Shown in pieces: positions 7,916 through 17,691 of a DNA stretch of 64,000 bases. Position 1 is the stretch's first letter, and every line of letters starts with the position of its first letter. A program made the translations under genes and the position numbers. The stretch is from an uncultured Lachnospiraceae bacterium (GTDB lineage: Bacteria > Bacillota > Clostridia > Lachnospirales > Lachnospiraceae). Where the stretch lies: positions 1-64,000 of the forward strand of contig CANOMQ010000002.1 in assembly GCA_947567595.1 (NCBI GenBank), in the 5' to 3' direction. Under the pieces are notes generated by a model, which was given only the letters and a program-made list of their open reading frames with translations, did no database searches and had not been told where the DNA came from.

Positions 7916-8362
7916 TTAAACCGCCGTGACATGTACCTTAAGCTTTGCTGTCACCTTCGGGTGAAGCTTGACCGTTACCTCGTGTGTACCCTCTGTCTTA
8001 ATCGCGTCGTTAAGCTGTATCTTCTTTTTGTCAATCTCCTTGCCATACTGATCCGCGACACCCTTTGCAATTTCCTTGGAAGAGACAGAGCCGAAGGTTT
8101 TGCCGCCCTCGCCGCCTTTGATTTCAAGCTTTACCGTCATCTTTTCCAGTTCCTCTGCAAGTGCCTTCGCCGCCTCAAGCTGCTCTTTTGCAATCCTTTC
8201 CTTATTTTGGTTTTGGAGCTTCAGATTGTTCATATTCTCGCCTGTCGCTTCCACTCCAAGCTTTTTCGGAAGAATGAAGTTCCTTGCATATCCTTCCTTC
8301 AGCTCAACCAAGTCCCCCTTCTTACCTACTGATTTTACGTCCTCTAACAAAATTATCTTCAT
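7916..8362 (-). CDS. rplI: 50S ribosomal protein L9
   Basis: 148 residues, typical length. The N-terminal domain MKIILLEDVKSVGKKGDLVE and the pattern GYARNFILPKKLG are diagnostic, followed by the long helix and the C-terminal RNA-binding domain (GKTFGSVSSKEIA). It binds 23S rRNA near the L1 stalk. The gene sits between gdpP and dnaB in a conserved operon. Confidence 0.98.
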   Translation of the reverse strand: MKIILLEDVKSVGKKGDLVELKEGYARNFILPKKLGVEATGENMNNLKLQNQNKERIAKEQLEAAKALAEELEKMTVKLEIKGGEGGKTFGSVSSKEIAKGVADQYGKEIDKKKIQLNDAIKTEGTHEVTVKLHPKVTAKLKVHVTAV

Positions 8363-8398
8363 TGTATCTCAATCCTTTCTGTTTCTACCTGCATTCCG

Positions 8399-10444
8399 TC
8401 AGATTGCGCCCTCCTCAAGCATTCTGCTCAGCGTATCCTTGATAATCGACACCGCCCGCTCCGGCGATACATCTTCAAGCTGCGCGCCCGCGATGTTCAT
8501 ATGACCGCCGCCGCCAAGCCGCTCCATAATGACCTGCACGTTGACCTCATCAATTGACCTTGCGGAAATATAAATTTTGCCATTATATTCCGTCGCCACA
8601 AAGCTCGCCTTGATACCGTTGATACCCAAAAGCTCGTTTGCCGCCTGCGCACCGATTTCCGTAGGGCTTTCCAATCCGTCTGCCGGGCAAATTCCCATCG
8701 CATAGGCATTCCTGTATATTTCGGCATTCCTAACGGTCTCCGCCTTTGCCTTATACTCCGTCGCGCCGTCGCGGAACATCTTGCGCACCCGCGTGACATC
8801 TGCACCGCACCTTCTCAGGAACGCAGCCGCCTCAAAGGTTCGAACGCCAGTTTTTGCCGTGAAATTGTTGGTGTCCACCATCACTCCCGAGTAAATGCAG
8901 TCCGCTTCATTACTCTTAACCTTCACATTGCCGTTTGCGATATACTGCAGCACCTCCGCAACCATCTCGCAGGTGCTGGACGCATACGGCTCCACATACG
9001 ACAGCGTCGCATTCTCAATGACCTCGGAGCTTTGCCTGTGATGGTCAAGCACCACCACCGTCCGGCAGGACTTAATCAGCTCCGGGCACTCCGTAATGCT
9101 GGGCTTGTTCACGTCCACCACCACAAGCACCGTGCTGCTGTCCGCAAGCTCCAGCGCGTCCGAACTGTTTATGATAAAATCCTCCTCATATCCGCTCTTC
9201 TCCCTGACAAGCTCCACCAAGGGCTTCACGGAAGAAATAATGTCATTGATGACAATATAACATTTTTTATTCAAAGTCCGTGCGATACAGCTAACCCCGA
9301 CCGCCGCGCCAAACGCGTCAGCGTCGGAAAGACGGTGTCCCATGACAAGCACCTTGTCCTTGCTGTTGATAATCTCCTGCAAGGCGTTTGCCTTCACACG
9401 CGCCTTCACACGCGTACTCTTCTCAATCTGCTGGCTCTTCCCGCCATAATAAATAATCGACTCCGGCGTCTTTACCACCGCCTGATCGCCGCCGCGCCCA
9501 AGCGCCAAGTCAATCGCCGTGCGGGCAAATTCACATTTCTGCGCATACGTAGGCGCGTCAAGTCCTACGCCAATGCTGACCGTAACCGCCATCTCGTTGC
9601 CGATATTGACGGTTTTGACATCTTCAAGAAGGTCAAACCGCGACTTCTTTAAAGCCGCAACCGCTGATTTTCGCATAATGACGAAATACTTGTCCTTCTC
9701 GGTCTTTCGCACAATACAGTCGCGCGCAAACAGATACTTGTTAATCCTGCGGTCAATCAGCGCCATCAGAAGCGAGCGGCGCACGTCCTCCACGCTCTCA
9801 AGCGCCTCATCATAATTGTCAATGTAAATCATACCGACCGCAAGGCTTTGGTCATCAAGCTCCCTGCGCGCCCGCTTTAAATCCGTTTCATCATAAAGAT
9901 AACCCGCGATAAGACACGCCGCACCTTCGCTGTTATCAAGAATTTGACTGTTGTCAAGCACCTCCTGAATGGAAATGCGCCTAAGCTTCAGATTATACTC
10001 GCGCTCCTCAAAGGTGATGTCCATCTCAAGCTCCTGCTCAAATCCAAGCTTTTCCTTTGTAACCGCCGGAAATACAACGGAGATTGGTCTGCGCCACCCC
10101 TTGTCCTTATGTATCACCCGCTCAAACGCCTCGTTTGTCCAGATAATCTTGCCCGCCTCGTCCATCAGCACATACGCAAGGTCAAGCTCCCTTAACAGCC
10201 TGCTCTGCACCTGCCCGTACTGCGTGGCAAAATCAATGAACTCGTTCAGAATAACCGGCTTGCTGCGGCAAAGCAGCGCAGTCATTGCAATCAGATACAC
10301 CGCCAAAAAACCGGATACACATATTCCTGCCGTAATATTTAAAAAGTAAATTCCCGCATTCACCACCGCCAAGAATATTCCCAACAGCAGCGCCGTCTGT
10401 AGATAAGCCCTCAAATGCCCCTTCAGTTTTATTTTTCCATTCAT
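8399..10444 (-). CDS. gdpP: Cyclic-di-AMP phosphodiesterase GdpP
   Basis: About 681 residues in the GdpP order: two membrane helices (about 12-55), a PAS-like domain, a degenerate GGDEF domain (about 175-320), a DHH domain (SDADAFGAAVG near 365, DHHR near 466) and a DHHA1 domain with GGGGHMNIAGA near 646. It hydrolyses the second messenger c-di-AMP and so affects wall and potassium homeostasis. The chosen ATG follows GGGAGA; the longest frame adds 22 residues with no better ribosome site. It is first in the operon with rplI and dnaB. Confidence 0.93.
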   Translation of the reverse strand: MNGKIKLKGHLRAYLQTALLLGIFLAVVNAGIYFLNITAGICVSGFLAVYLIAMTALLCRSKPVILNEFIDFATQYGQVQSRLLRELDLAYVLMDEAGKIIWTNEAFERVIHKDKGWRRPISVVFPAVTKEKLGFEQELEMDITFEEREYNLKLRRISIQEVLDNSQILDNSEGAACLIAGYLYDETDLKRARRELDDQSLAVGMIYIDNYDEALESVEDVRRSLLMALIDRRINKYLFARDCIVRKTEKDKYFVIMRKSAVAALKKSRFDLLEDVKTVNIGNEMAVTVSIGVGLDAPTYAQKCEFARTAIDLALGRGGDQAVVKTPESIIYYGGKSQQIEKSTRVKARVKANALQEIINSKDKVLVMGHRLSDADAFGAAVGVSCIARTLNKKCYIVINDIISSVKPLVELVREKSGYEEDFIINSSDALELADSSTVLVVVDVNKPSITECPELIKSCRTVVVLDHHRQSSEVIENATLSYVEPYASSTCEMVAEVLQYIANGNVKVKSNEADCIYSGVMVDTNNFTAKTGVRTFEAAAFLRRCGADVTRVRKMFRDGATEYKAKAETVRNAEIYRNAYAMGICPADGLESPTEIGAQAANELLGINGIKASFVATEYNGKIYISARSIDEVNVQVIMERLGGGGHMNIAGAQLEDVSPERAVSIIKDTLSRMLEEGAI

Positions 10445-10706
10445 GTATACTAATCTCCCATTCATGCCAAAGTCTGCGGATTTCATGTCAGCCTTATTCT
10501 CAACGCCCAAACATCAGCCCGCCGCGTGGAACCGTCCTGTCCCACAGTCTCCCGCAATGGATACCGGGATTTTTCCAATTCGTATTGCATTATATCTGCT
10601 GATACTATTCTAGTATACCATCAATTGAGCCAAAGTTCCATAGCATATTTTGTCTTAATATACACTTGTTTGCAGAAAACAGTACCATTTCCTTCGTTCC
10701 CACGCC

Positions 10707-11957
10707 CTACTCCTCACAGGGAAGCAGCACAATATTTTTCAGGATTTCCACAATCGTCTCCATGTCCTCGATACACGCAAACTCATTTCTCCCATGATGT
10801 CCCTCCGAGCCCGTACAGATATTCGGGCACAAAAGTCCGTCAAAGGATAGCTTCGCCCCGTCCGTACCGCCGCGAATGGGTGAAACCTTCGGCGCAACAC
10901 CCGCACGCTGCATTGCCTTCTTTGCATATTCCATGATATAAGGCGCCTTCTCAATCGGCTCGCGCATATTGCGGTACTGCTCCTTGATTTCCACCGTGAA
11001 CCGTTCCTCGCCGTATTTCTCATTCAACATCGAGACATTCTTTTCAACCGTTCGTATCCGCTGCGCGAACTTTTCACTGTCATGGTCGCGGATAATAAAC
11101 TCCACAACCGTTTTTTCCACATCACCGTGAATGCTGTCCACATGATAAAAGCCCTCATACCCTTCTGTATTCTCCGGGCACTCCCCCGCGATTGTCGCAA
11201 TAAATTCATACGCAAGCGTGATGGCATTTTTCATGATATTCTTCGCAGAGCCGGGGTGGACGCTCTTTCCCTTTACCGTAAGCTTCGCACCCGCCGCGTT
11301 AAAGCACTCATAGCTTATTTCGCCAAGCTCCCCGCCGTCAACCGTGTAGGCAAAATCCGCGCCAAATCCTTTGATGTCAAAAAACGCCACGCCGTTGCCG
11401 ACCTCCTCGTCCGGCGTAAAACCGATACAGATTTTCCCATGCTCCACCTCGGGGTGGCTTAGAAAATATTCCGCCATCGCCATAATTTCCGCCACGCCCG
11501 CCTTGTCATCGCCGCCAAGCAGCGTGTTGCCATCTGTCACAATCAGGCTCTTTCCCTTACACTCCTTTAACATCGGAAATTCTGACACGCGTGTCACAAT
11601 TCCAAGCTCCTCGTTGAGCACAATGTCCTCCCCGTCGTAATCCTTGATAATGCGCGGCTTCACCTGCGCGCCGCTTACCGCCTCCGAGGTATCCATATGC
11701 GCAATAAAACCGATACTGGGAACCCGTATTTTCCGCTTTAAATTGGACGGAATTTCCGCGTAAACATAACAGTGCTCCTCATCATAACGCACATTTGACG
11801 CGCCAAGCCCCAAAAGCTCGTCCCGCAATACAACCGCCAAGTCCCGCTGCTTGTCCGTAGACGGCGTCTTGTCGGCGTACTGCTCAAGCGACTGCGTATC
11901 GATTTTCACATATCTTAAAAAATTTTCCACAACTGCGGAATAGGTCTGTCCTTCCAT
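10707..11957 (-). CDS. pepT: Peptidase T (tripeptidase)
   Basis: About 416 residues, close to PepT of other bacteria. Metal and catalytic motifs of the M20 family are present: GFIAHMDTSEAVSG, LLGGDDKAGVAEIM, FTPDEEVGNGV and PIRGGTDGAKLSFDG. It removes N-terminal residues from tripeptides in the cytoplasm with two zinc ions. The start is the ATG after AAGGAAGGG, 11 codons inside the longest frame. It appears to be a single gene on the minus strand. Confidence 0.95.
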   Translation of the reverse strand: MEGQTYSAVVENFLRYVKIDTQSLEQYADKTPSTDKQRDLAVVLRDELLGLGASNVRYDEEHCYVYAEIPSNLKRKIRVPSIGFIAHMDTSEAVSGAQVKPRIIKDYDGEDIVLNEELGIVTRVSEFPMLKECKGKSLIVTDGNTLLGGDDKAGVAEIMAMAEYFLSHPEVEHGKICIGFTPDEEVGNGVAFFDIKGFGADFAYTVDGGELGEISYECFNAAGAKLTVKGKSVHPGSAKNIMKNAITLAYEFIATIAGECPENTEGYEGFYHVDSIHGDVEKTVVEFIIRDHDSEKFAQRIRTVEKNVSMLNEKYGEERFTVEIKEQYRNMREPIEKAPYIMEYAKKAMQRAGVAPKVSPIRGGTDGAKLSFDGLLCPNICTGSEGHHGRNEFACIEDMETIVEILKNIVLLPCEE

Positions 11958-12020
11958 AATTTCCCTTCCTTTCTCCCTGTGCCGACGCAAAGCGACTGAA
12001 CATATTTTGCATATAGAAAT

Positions 12021-12061
12021 AAAAGACCAATGAACAGTGTCAAAGCGTTCATTGGTCTTTT
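12021..12061 (-). terminator. Terminator of the rpsF-ssb-rpsR operon
   Basis: The arms GACCAATGAAC and its complement, flanked by A and T tracts on both sides, form a strong hairpin just after rpsR. It may work in both directions. Confidence 0.85.
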
Positions 12062-12076
12062 CATTTCTTGTTTCTC

Positions 12077-12340
12077 TTAATCCATTGTATAAGGCATAAG
12101 CGCCAAGTGACGTGCACGCTTGATTGCTACTGTAAGCGCTCTCTGATGTTTTGCACAGTTGCCTGTAATTCTTCTCGGAAGAATTTTACCTCTCTCAGAC
12201 ACGTATCTCTTTAACTTCGCTGTGTCCTTATAATCAATCACATTATCCTTGCCGCAAAATACGCAAACTTTTTTTCTTCTGCGCATACCGCCTCTTCTCT
12301 TCATCGGAGAATCAGTCTTCTCAGTTTTATTAAAAGCCAT
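12077..12340 (-). CDS. rpsR: 30S ribosomal protein S18
   Basis: 87 residues. The S18 core is clear: [14 protein letters not shown] near residue 26, then [20 protein letters not shown] and [20 protein letters not shown]. It pairs with S6 in the small-subunit platform. The N-terminus has a basic extension ([11 protein letters not shown]) common in Firmicutes. It is the last gene of rpsF-ssb-rpsR. Confidence 0.98.
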   Translation of the reverse strand: MAFNKTEKTDSPMKRRGGMRRRKKVCVFCGKDNVIDYKDTAKLKRYVSERGKILPRRITGNCAKHQRALTVAIKRARHLALMPYTMD

Positions 12341-12381
12341 GATAAAGCCTCCTATCTTTAAAATCTCAAATCATTCAGGAT

Positions 12382-12852
12382 TTAATTAAACGGTAACTCC
12401 TCGTCAATACCGTCCGGTATGTTCATGAAACCGTCGCCTGCCGCCATCGGTGCGGACTGGCTGTTGCTGCTTCCGCCGCCATAATTCGCGTCGAAGCCGC
12501 CGTTACTATTGTTACCGCTGCTATTTTTGCTCTCGGCAAACTCCTGATCTTCAACAACAACGTCTGTGGTATAAACTTTTACGCCGTCCTTATTGGTATA
12601 GCTTCCGGTCTGAATGCGACCTGTCACAGCAATCTTTGTACCCTTGCGCAGATACCGTTCCGCAAATTCCCCCGACTTGCCAAACGCAACGCACGAAATA
12701 AAATCTGCTGTATTATTATCGTCGCCGCCGCCACGGCTGAACCGTCTGTCAACCGCAAGCGTATATCTTGCAATTGCCATCTGATTATCGCCTTGTGTAT
12801 ATCTTACCTCAGGATCTCTTGTTAAGCGTCCCATTAAAATTACTTTATTCAT
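12382..12852 (-). CDS. ssb: Single-stranded DNA-binding protein
   Basis: 156 residues with an N-terminal OB fold (MNKVILMGRLTRDPEVRYTQ; FISCVAFGKSGEFAERYLRKG), a Gly/Asn/Ser-rich linker and the acidic partner-binding tail DEELPFN. It coats single-stranded DNA in replication and repair and recruits partners through the tail. Its place between rpsF and rpsR is the standard order. Confidence 0.97.
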   Translation of the reverse strand: MNKVILMGRLTRDPEVRYTQGDNQMAIARYTLAVDRRFSRGGGDDNNTADFISCVAFGKSGEFAERYLRKGTKIAVTGRIQTGSYTNKDGVKVYTTDVVVEDQEFAESKNSSGNNSNGGFDANYGGGSSNSQSAPMAAGDGFMNIPDGIDEELPFN

Positions 12853-12893
12853 ATTTAAGTTCTCCCACGATACGCAGCTCTTCTGCGTATTTT

Positions 12894-13184
12894 CTATTCC
12901 TCGTCCTGTCTAACGCACAAATATCTGACAACATTCTCGTTGAGACGAATTCTTGACTCAACTTCAGCCGGAACATTTGCTTCGCCATCAAACTGAATGA
13001 AATAGTAGAAAGCTTCCTTCATCTTACGTACTTCGTAAGCAAGTCTCTTCTTACCCCACTCGTCAACATTTGTGATTGTACCGCCATGTCTTGTAATCAT
13101 GTTTTTCACTTTCTCGACGGTAGCTGCTCTGTCATCGTCCTCAAGCTTCGCGCTGACAACAACGGCTAATTCATATTTGTTCAT
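12894..13184 (-). CDS. rpsF: 30S ribosomal protein S6
   Basis: 96 residues with S6 hallmarks: MNKYELAVVVSAKLEDDDR, VDEWGKKRLAYEVRKMKEAFY and ESRIRLNENVVRYLCV. First gene of the operon. A hairpin (arms CTTTTCC/GGGGAAAG) lies between the promoter and the AGGAGG ribosome site. Some bacteria carry an S6:S18-binding leader there, but the conserved details were not verified. Confidence 0.98.
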   Translation of the reverse strand: MNKYELAVVVSAKLEDDDRAATVEKVKNMITRHGGTITNVDEWGKKRLAYEVRKMKEAFYYFIQFDGEANVPAEVESRIRLNENVVRYLCVRQDEE

Positions 13185-13259
13185 CTTGTTACCTCCTTTT
13201 GGTCTCTGGCCTTTCCCCTTATCGGAAAAGCAAGGATTTTTTATATATCACGAAAAAAT

Positions 13260-13288
13260 ATGATACCATAGCTTGTATTATTTTGCAA
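13260..13288 (-). promoter_or_regulatory. Sigma-A promoter for rpsF operon
   Basis: On the minus strand TTGCAA and TATCAT are 17 bases apart, about 75 bases upstream of the rpsF start. Confidence 0.65.
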
Positions 13289-13335
13289 GCACTTCGAACA
13301 AAATTTTTGCTAAAATCTGTAATTTTGGCGTCCCG

Positions 13336-13515
13336 TTACCGTTTTGTCAAGCCCTTCGTGCTTTTCTCCACCTGATGCCTCGCAAGCATAATCTGATGCC
13401 CGCAGCCCGTGCACTTGAGACGGAAGTCCGCACCGACGCGCAATATCTCCCAGTCAAAGCTGCCACACGGGTGCTTTTTTTTCAATGTTACGATGTCCCC
13501 TACTTCGTATTCCAT
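13336..13515 (-). CDS. DUF951 protein
   Basis: About 59 residues, the family's typical size: MEYEVGDIVTLKKKHPCGS, then FRLKCTGCGHQIMLAR with a Cx2C pair and a basic end. DUF951 proteins are small, single-domain and probably nucleic-acid binding. In Firmicutes they often sit near mechanosensitive-channel and ribosome-related genes, and their role is not established. The longest frame begins 12 codons earlier without a suitable ribosome site. The start lies inside the end of the upstream membrane-protein gene (16-base overlap). Confidence 0.88.
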   Translation of the reverse strand: MEYEVGDIVTLKKKHPCGSFDWEILRVGADFRLKCTGCGHQIMLARHQVEKSTKGLTKR

Positions 13516-13871
13516 GACTGCCCCCTTTTTTCCTCGCTGACCTTGCCCCAAATCACATCATACTGCCTGTACATTTTCTGCACCTCGTTTTCGAGCGTGT
13601 AGTAGTGCCCGATATACGGGACAAGCAGTACCAAAAGCAGCGCAATCAGCGCCAAAATTGGCATATACTCTGCAATACAGTAAACCGCAAGCGCAATGGT
13701 CACAAGGATTGCGAAGGTCACTGTCACAATTAAATGGATAAGCCGCTCATGCTGAAAAAATGACACTTGTGTCAGATGCTCCTGCAAAATCAGCTCCCAG
13801 TCCGCGTCCGCAGGCGGCTGCGCCAAAAGCGTATCAATCCGCCTACGATAGCCTACAATTCGTTCCTTCAT
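13500..13871 (-). CDS. Small two-helix membrane protein of unknown function
   Basis: About 123 residues. A charged N-terminal segment with a short helix (MKERIVGYRRRIDTLLAQ) is followed by two adjacent membrane helices (LIHLIVTVTFAILVTIALAVYC and MPILALIALLLVLLVPYIG). A cytoplasmic tail contains KMYRQYDVIWGKVSEEKRG. No family was recognised. It sits between a sirtuin gene and DUF951 and overlaps the latter, so the three are probably co-transcribed. It contains one of the dispersed TGACACTTGTGTCA sequences (13761-13774). An alternative start lies 8 codons upstream but lacks a ribosome site. Confidence 0.7.
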   Translation of the reverse strand: MKERIVGYRRRIDTLLAQPPADADWELILQEHLTQVSFFQHERLIHLIVTVTFAILVTIALAVYCIAEYMPILALIALLLVLLVPYIGHYYTLENEVQKMYRQYDVIWGKVSEEKRGQSWNTK

Positions 13872-13922
13872 TTTTAAAACCGCGCCCCTTTTCATGCCAT
13901 TTGATACACATAAAATGCATTC

Positions 13923-14645
13923 TCAAATCTTAATCTGTGAAAAGACCTCGCCGATACTGTCCGTAATTACCAAATTCGCCATCGTATCGCGCGCCGTCGG
14001 TGTCTTGTTAATCAGCACAAGCTTGTTGCCACGGTAATAGTCAATCAGTCCCGCCGCAGGATACACTGCAAGCGACGTTCCGCCAATAATCAGCATATCC
14101 GCCTCGCTGATTGCCCGCACCGCGCCCGACAGCGTATTTTGGTCAAGTCCCTCCTCGTAGAGCACCACGTCCGGCTTAATCCTTCCGCCGCATTCACAGG
14201 TAGGCACGCCCGTGGAATTTAAAATCGCGTCAATATCATGGAATTTGTGACATTTTTCACAATAATTGCGTAGCACACTGCCATGCAGCTCATAGACTTT
14301 TTTGCTCCCCGCCGACTGGTGCAGTCCGTCAATGTTCTGCGTCACCACCGCCGTCAGCTTTCCCGCCTCCTCAAGCTTTGCAAGTGCAATATGCGCCGCG
14401 TTGGGCTTCGCGTCGGTGAACAACATTTTGTCCCTGTAAAACCGGAAAAATTCGTCCGGCTTTTTTATATAGAAGGTATGGCTTAAAATCGTCTCGGGCG
14501 GATAGTCGTACTTCTGATTATAAAGTCCGTCCACGCTTCGAAAGTCGGGAATGCCGCTCTCCGTCGAAACACCCGCGCCTCCGAAAAATACAATCCTCTT
14601 ACTCTCGTCAATCATTTTCTGCAGTTTTTCAATTCCCTCGTTCAT
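13923..14645 (-). CDS. cobB: Sir2-family NAD-dependent protein deacylase
   Basis: About 240 residues, normal for a bacterial sirtuin. The NAD site is GGAGVSTESGIPDFRS, the catalytic region TQNIDGLHQSAG with ELHGS (active-site His), and the zinc site CEKC...CEC. It removes acyl groups from lysines using NAD. The chosen ATG follows AAAGGAG; the longest frame adds 24 residues not typical of the family. Confidence 0.94.
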   Translation of the reverse strand: MNEGIEKLQKMIDESKRIVFFGGAGVSTESGIPDFRSVDGLYNQKYDYPPETILSHTFYIKKPDEFFRFYRDKMLFTDAKPNAAHIALAKLEEAGKLTAVVTQNIDGLHQSAGSKKVYELHGSVLRNYCEKCHKFHDIDAILNSTGVPTCECGGRIKPDVVLYEEGLDQNTLSGAVRAISEADMLIIGGTSLAVYPAAGLIDYYRGNKLVLINKTPTARDTMANLVITDSIGEVFSQIKI

Positions 14646-14753
14646 TCCACAAAACACTCCTTTCCAAAAATATAATCTTTGTAATAATTTTAGCACTTTC
14701 ATGACAACAGAAACCACTTCGCGCCTGCTTCATTCATGGCACAATGTTCCACT

Positions 14754-15899
14754 TTAATAGGCTTTAAAAGAAATATTCAGGTCAACACCCGTATTAATTC
14801 CGGCAACCTTACCCCTCTCCGTATACTGCCAAATTCCGACATCGTAAGGCATATACATGTAATCGTCATAAAACGCATACCATTTTTCATAGTCGTTCAA
14901 CCGTGTCATGTCAAGCAGCTTTGTGAAACATTTCACATTCCCGTAAATCATCGGCGTATACCCCGCCGCCTTGATTTTGTCGCAGAATGCAATCGCAATA
15001 TCCGTGCGGTCTTTCTGCGAAAGATTGTTTGCCCTGCCGTCGTCATTGACAATCATTTCCACGTCAAACACAATCGGGTAGGACACGTCATAATCCTTGA
15101 TGTTGTCGAGCACATAATCCGCCTCCTCGACTGCCTCCTCGACGGTTACCGCCTGTGTAAAGAAATAAACACCCGTCTTAATCCCCGCCGCGCTTGCACC
15201 GCGCATGTTCTGGTCATAAAACTCGTCAAGCACCAGCTTCCCCGAGCCGTACCCGCGCAGCCCAAGCCGCACAAAGGCATACTCCACGCCGTCCGACGCC
15301 ACCGCCGCCCAGTCAATGTCACCCTGATATTTCGACACGTCAATTCCTTTGTGCGAAACAACCGTGCCGTTCTCTATGTACTGCATTTCACCGTCGTCCG
15401 TCTCCACGAAGTTCTCGTCCAAGTAGTTGTGCTTTTTCACCCCGTCAAGAACAGGTGCAAACACGTACTCGTCCTCGTCGGCGTAAATCAGGTTTTCCGG
15501 GAAAAACGAACGCAGCATTTTAAGCGGGCTGCCGTCCTCCGCCGTCACAAGCTCCTTCATGCGCTCCTTGACAGACGCCTCGAACTCATCTTCCTTATCC
15601 TGCAATAATGCGCTGATGTCAATTGCGTTTTCACCGTCGCCCATGACCTCGACATAGTCCTTTTCGGTATCCTTCGCCTGTTCCTCGGGAACTTCAATGC
15701 TGTCCGAAACGGCAGGCGCCGCCGCTTCCAGCTCGGCAATCCGCGCCTCATACTCTGCGACAAGTGCATTCCGCTCCTGTTTTTCCTGTACAAATTCAAT
15801 CCCAAGCATTGCCGCAGCCGCGACCGATATTATAGTAGTCAGCACAAGCAACACTATGACGAATGCGCTCCCTGTCCGTCTTTGCTTCCTCTTATTCAT
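14754..15899 (-). CDS. Membrane-anchored GH25 lysozyme-like muramidase
   Basis: 381 residues. A basic N-terminus and one membrane helix (SAFVIVLLVLTTIISVAAAAML) are followed by a Glu-rich coiled-coil or linker (about 40-160). A GH25 barrel begins GIDVSKYQGDIDWAAV; further barrel elements are GYGSGKLVLDEFYDQNM, KTGVYFFTQAV and YPIVFDVEM. GH25 enzymes cut the MurNAc-GlcNAc bond of peptidoglycan, and this one would act outside the membrane while tethered. It is followed on the same strand by the sirtuin gene with no terminator between them. Confidence 0.92.
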   Translation of the reverse strand: MNKRKQRRTGSAFVIVLLVLTTIISVAAAAMLGIEFVQEKQERNALVAEYEARIAELEAAAPAVSDSIEVPEEQAKDTEKDYVEVMGDGENAIDISALLQDKEDEFEASVKERMKELVTAEDGSPLKMLRSFFPENLIYADEDEYVFAPVLDGVKKHNYLDENFVETDDGEMQYIENGTVVSHKGIDVSKYQGDIDWAAVASDGVEYAFVRLGLRGYGSGKLVLDEFYDQNMRGASAAGIKTGVYFFTQAVTVEEAVEEADYVLDNIKDYDVSYPIVFDVEMIVNDDGRANNLSQKDRTDIAIAFCDKIKAAGYTPMIYGNVKCFTKLLDMTRLNDYEKWYAFYDDYMYMPYDVGIWQYTERGKVAGINTGVDLNISFKAY

Positions 15900-16031
15900 T
15901 ATTTATACCCTTTCTTATTATAAAATTATAAAATCATAAAAGTCAAAAAAGCCAAATATCGCTATTTTCCTTTTCAGTTTACACTAAAACGCCATGCCGC
16001 GCAACTACTATAAATTGGGTGTTGGAATAAA

Positions 16032-16063
16032 AAAACCGCCGGAGGCATTCCCCAAACGGTTTT
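16032..16063 (-). terminator. Terminator after the DUF5722 gene
   Basis: The arms AAAACCG and CGGTTTT, with an inner GGGG/CCTC pairing and T residues on the minus strand, fit a rho-independent terminator. Confidence 0.7.
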
Positions 16064-16074
16064 AATAGACAATC

Positions 16075-17691
16075 TTAATTCAGTCCGACATCTGCCCAGC
16101 TTGAAGCGCCGATGTATGGCAGTGCGAAATTCGCGTAGGTCGGATTTGCGGTATCCATATATTGGAACATGTTAAACGCTACCTTCGGCGCGCCGTTGAC
16201 GTCCCTGATACCAACTGCCATGCCGTCATTTGCAACCTCGGAAGCATGGTCAAGCTGCCTATGGATAACAATTCCTTCGATAAACGGATTTGACGCAGCC
16301 AGCTTATACGCGTACTGCATTGCCGCCGCCTGAATATTCTGGTCTGTCGGCAGGCTCGGGTTTTGTGATGTAAAGCCCATTTCCGAAATCAGGATATGAC
16401 GTACCGCGCCGCTTGGTGAAAGCAAAAACGGCTGTGCCATATGGTTTGTGACAACCTCCAAATTGCTCGGGTTGACCATTCTTGTATCATCGGAATGCAC
16501 AACAAGATTTTTCATTCCCGAATATCCGGGCGGTAAGTTCCAAAACTGGCAGTTAAACAGCGGAACCGGGTGCGGGTGGATTGACAAGCCCCAGTCAATG
16601 TTTCCTGACGCGTTAATTGCCTCTGCAAAGTGATCCAAAACATCCCTTCCCTTATATGCATTCGTGTTTGCGTCCGTATGTGTCCAGCGCTGGTCAATGT
16701 TGATGAATACCCTTGCGCCGGAATTTTGGCTCTTAATCGCGTTATAGCAAAGCCGGAACTCCTTTGCATAATACTCGGAAAACTGCTGTTCTCCCATATC
16801 GCCCGCGTAATGCCACGGCGAATTGTTGTTGACCTCATTACCGATAATCCATGAGTGAATGGTTCCATTGCTGCCCGAATACCTGTTTGCAAGGAATGAC
16901 ATCAACGCTTCTATCTTCTCAACGGCTGCCTGCTCTGACACGTTCATCGCATAACAGTTCTTACCCGGAACGCGTCCCAAAGGCGCTATCACGTCCGCCG
17001 TTGCAGGGTTATAGGTATTTTTGATAATCATAATCACGTTGCAGCCCTCGTTTGCAAACTTCTTGCAAACAATATCATACTCGCCGACAACACCGGAATT
17101 AAAGCTATAGGTCTTGCCATTATATGTATAATTTGTACCGCCTCCTGCAAGAAAACGGCTTATATCAAGCTCGTATGAAGCGTATCCTGCCCCGAGTGCA
17201 GACAAGTCACTGCTATACCGCCAGTCCGCAGTCAAGCCCTTCTTGCTCCGAACCGGATAGCCTGTCGCCTTCGTCGCCACCGCTTCCGGATTTGTGATAT
17301 ACGACTCATTGCTGACCGGAACAAATATTCCATTTTCCATAACCGCTACGACAAAGCGCGAATACAGCTTGGAATTTGCCGTATTAAAGCCAAGCGGCGT
17401 CGTAAACGTTGCAACATCTGCCGCCGGAGCTGTCGCGCAGAAATCCTGACGCGCGCCAATTCCATCTTCATATGGCTTCAGTTCAAATAAATAATACATT
17501 CCGTCCGCAGCCGGTGCCGGTGCCCCCGATACCGTCACGGTTACGTCCTGACCTGCGATGACACAACTGTTAATCGTCAATGTCACGCTTGCCGCAAATG
17601 CCATTACCGGAATGCAAACCGCCAAAAGCATTGCCAGCAGGAGTGCCGACACCCACCGTTTTGTTTTTTTCGTCCCCCGTTCTTTTTGCAT
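16075..17691 (-). CDS. Secreted DUF5722 glycoside-hydrolase-like protein
   Basis: About 538 residues. A signal peptide (KRWVSALLLAMLLAVCIPVMAFA) is followed by a small beta domain and then a TIM-barrel-like region. IIGNEVNNNSPW and ILISEMGFTSQ sit where clan GH-A enzymes carry the acid/base and nucleophile glutamates. DUF5722 proteins are thought to be glycosidases or bacterial surface enzymes, and the substrate is unknown. The ATG follows TGGAGG, 15 codons inside the longest frame. No cell-wall anchor is visible, so it is probably released. Catalysis is inferred from motif position only. Confidence 0.82.
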   Translation of the reverse strand: MQKERGTKKTKRWVSALLLAMLLAVCIPVMAFAASVTLTINSCVIAGQDVTVTVSGAPAPAADGMYYLFELKPYEDGIGARQDFCATAPAADVATFTTPLGFNTANSKLYSRFVVAVMENGIFVPVSNESYITNPEAVATKATGYPVRSKKGLTADWRYSSDLSALGAGYASYELDISRFLAGGGTNYTYNGKTYSFNSGVVGEYDIVCKKFANEGCNVIMIIKNTYNPATADVIAPLGRVPGKNCYAMNVSEQAAVEKIEALMSFLANRYSGSNGTIHSWIIGNEVNNNSPWHYAGDMGEQQFSEYYAKEFRLCYNAIKSQNSGARVFINIDQRWTHTDANTNAYKGRDVLDHFAEAINASGNIDWGLSIHPHPVPLFNCQFWNLPPGYSGMKNLVVHSDDTRMVNPSNLEVVTNHMAQPFLLSPSGAVRHILISEMGFTSQNPSLPTDQNIQAAAMQYAYKLAASNPFIEGIVIHRQLDHASEVANDGMAVGIRDVNGAPKVAFNMFQYMDTANPTYANFALPYIGASSWADVGLN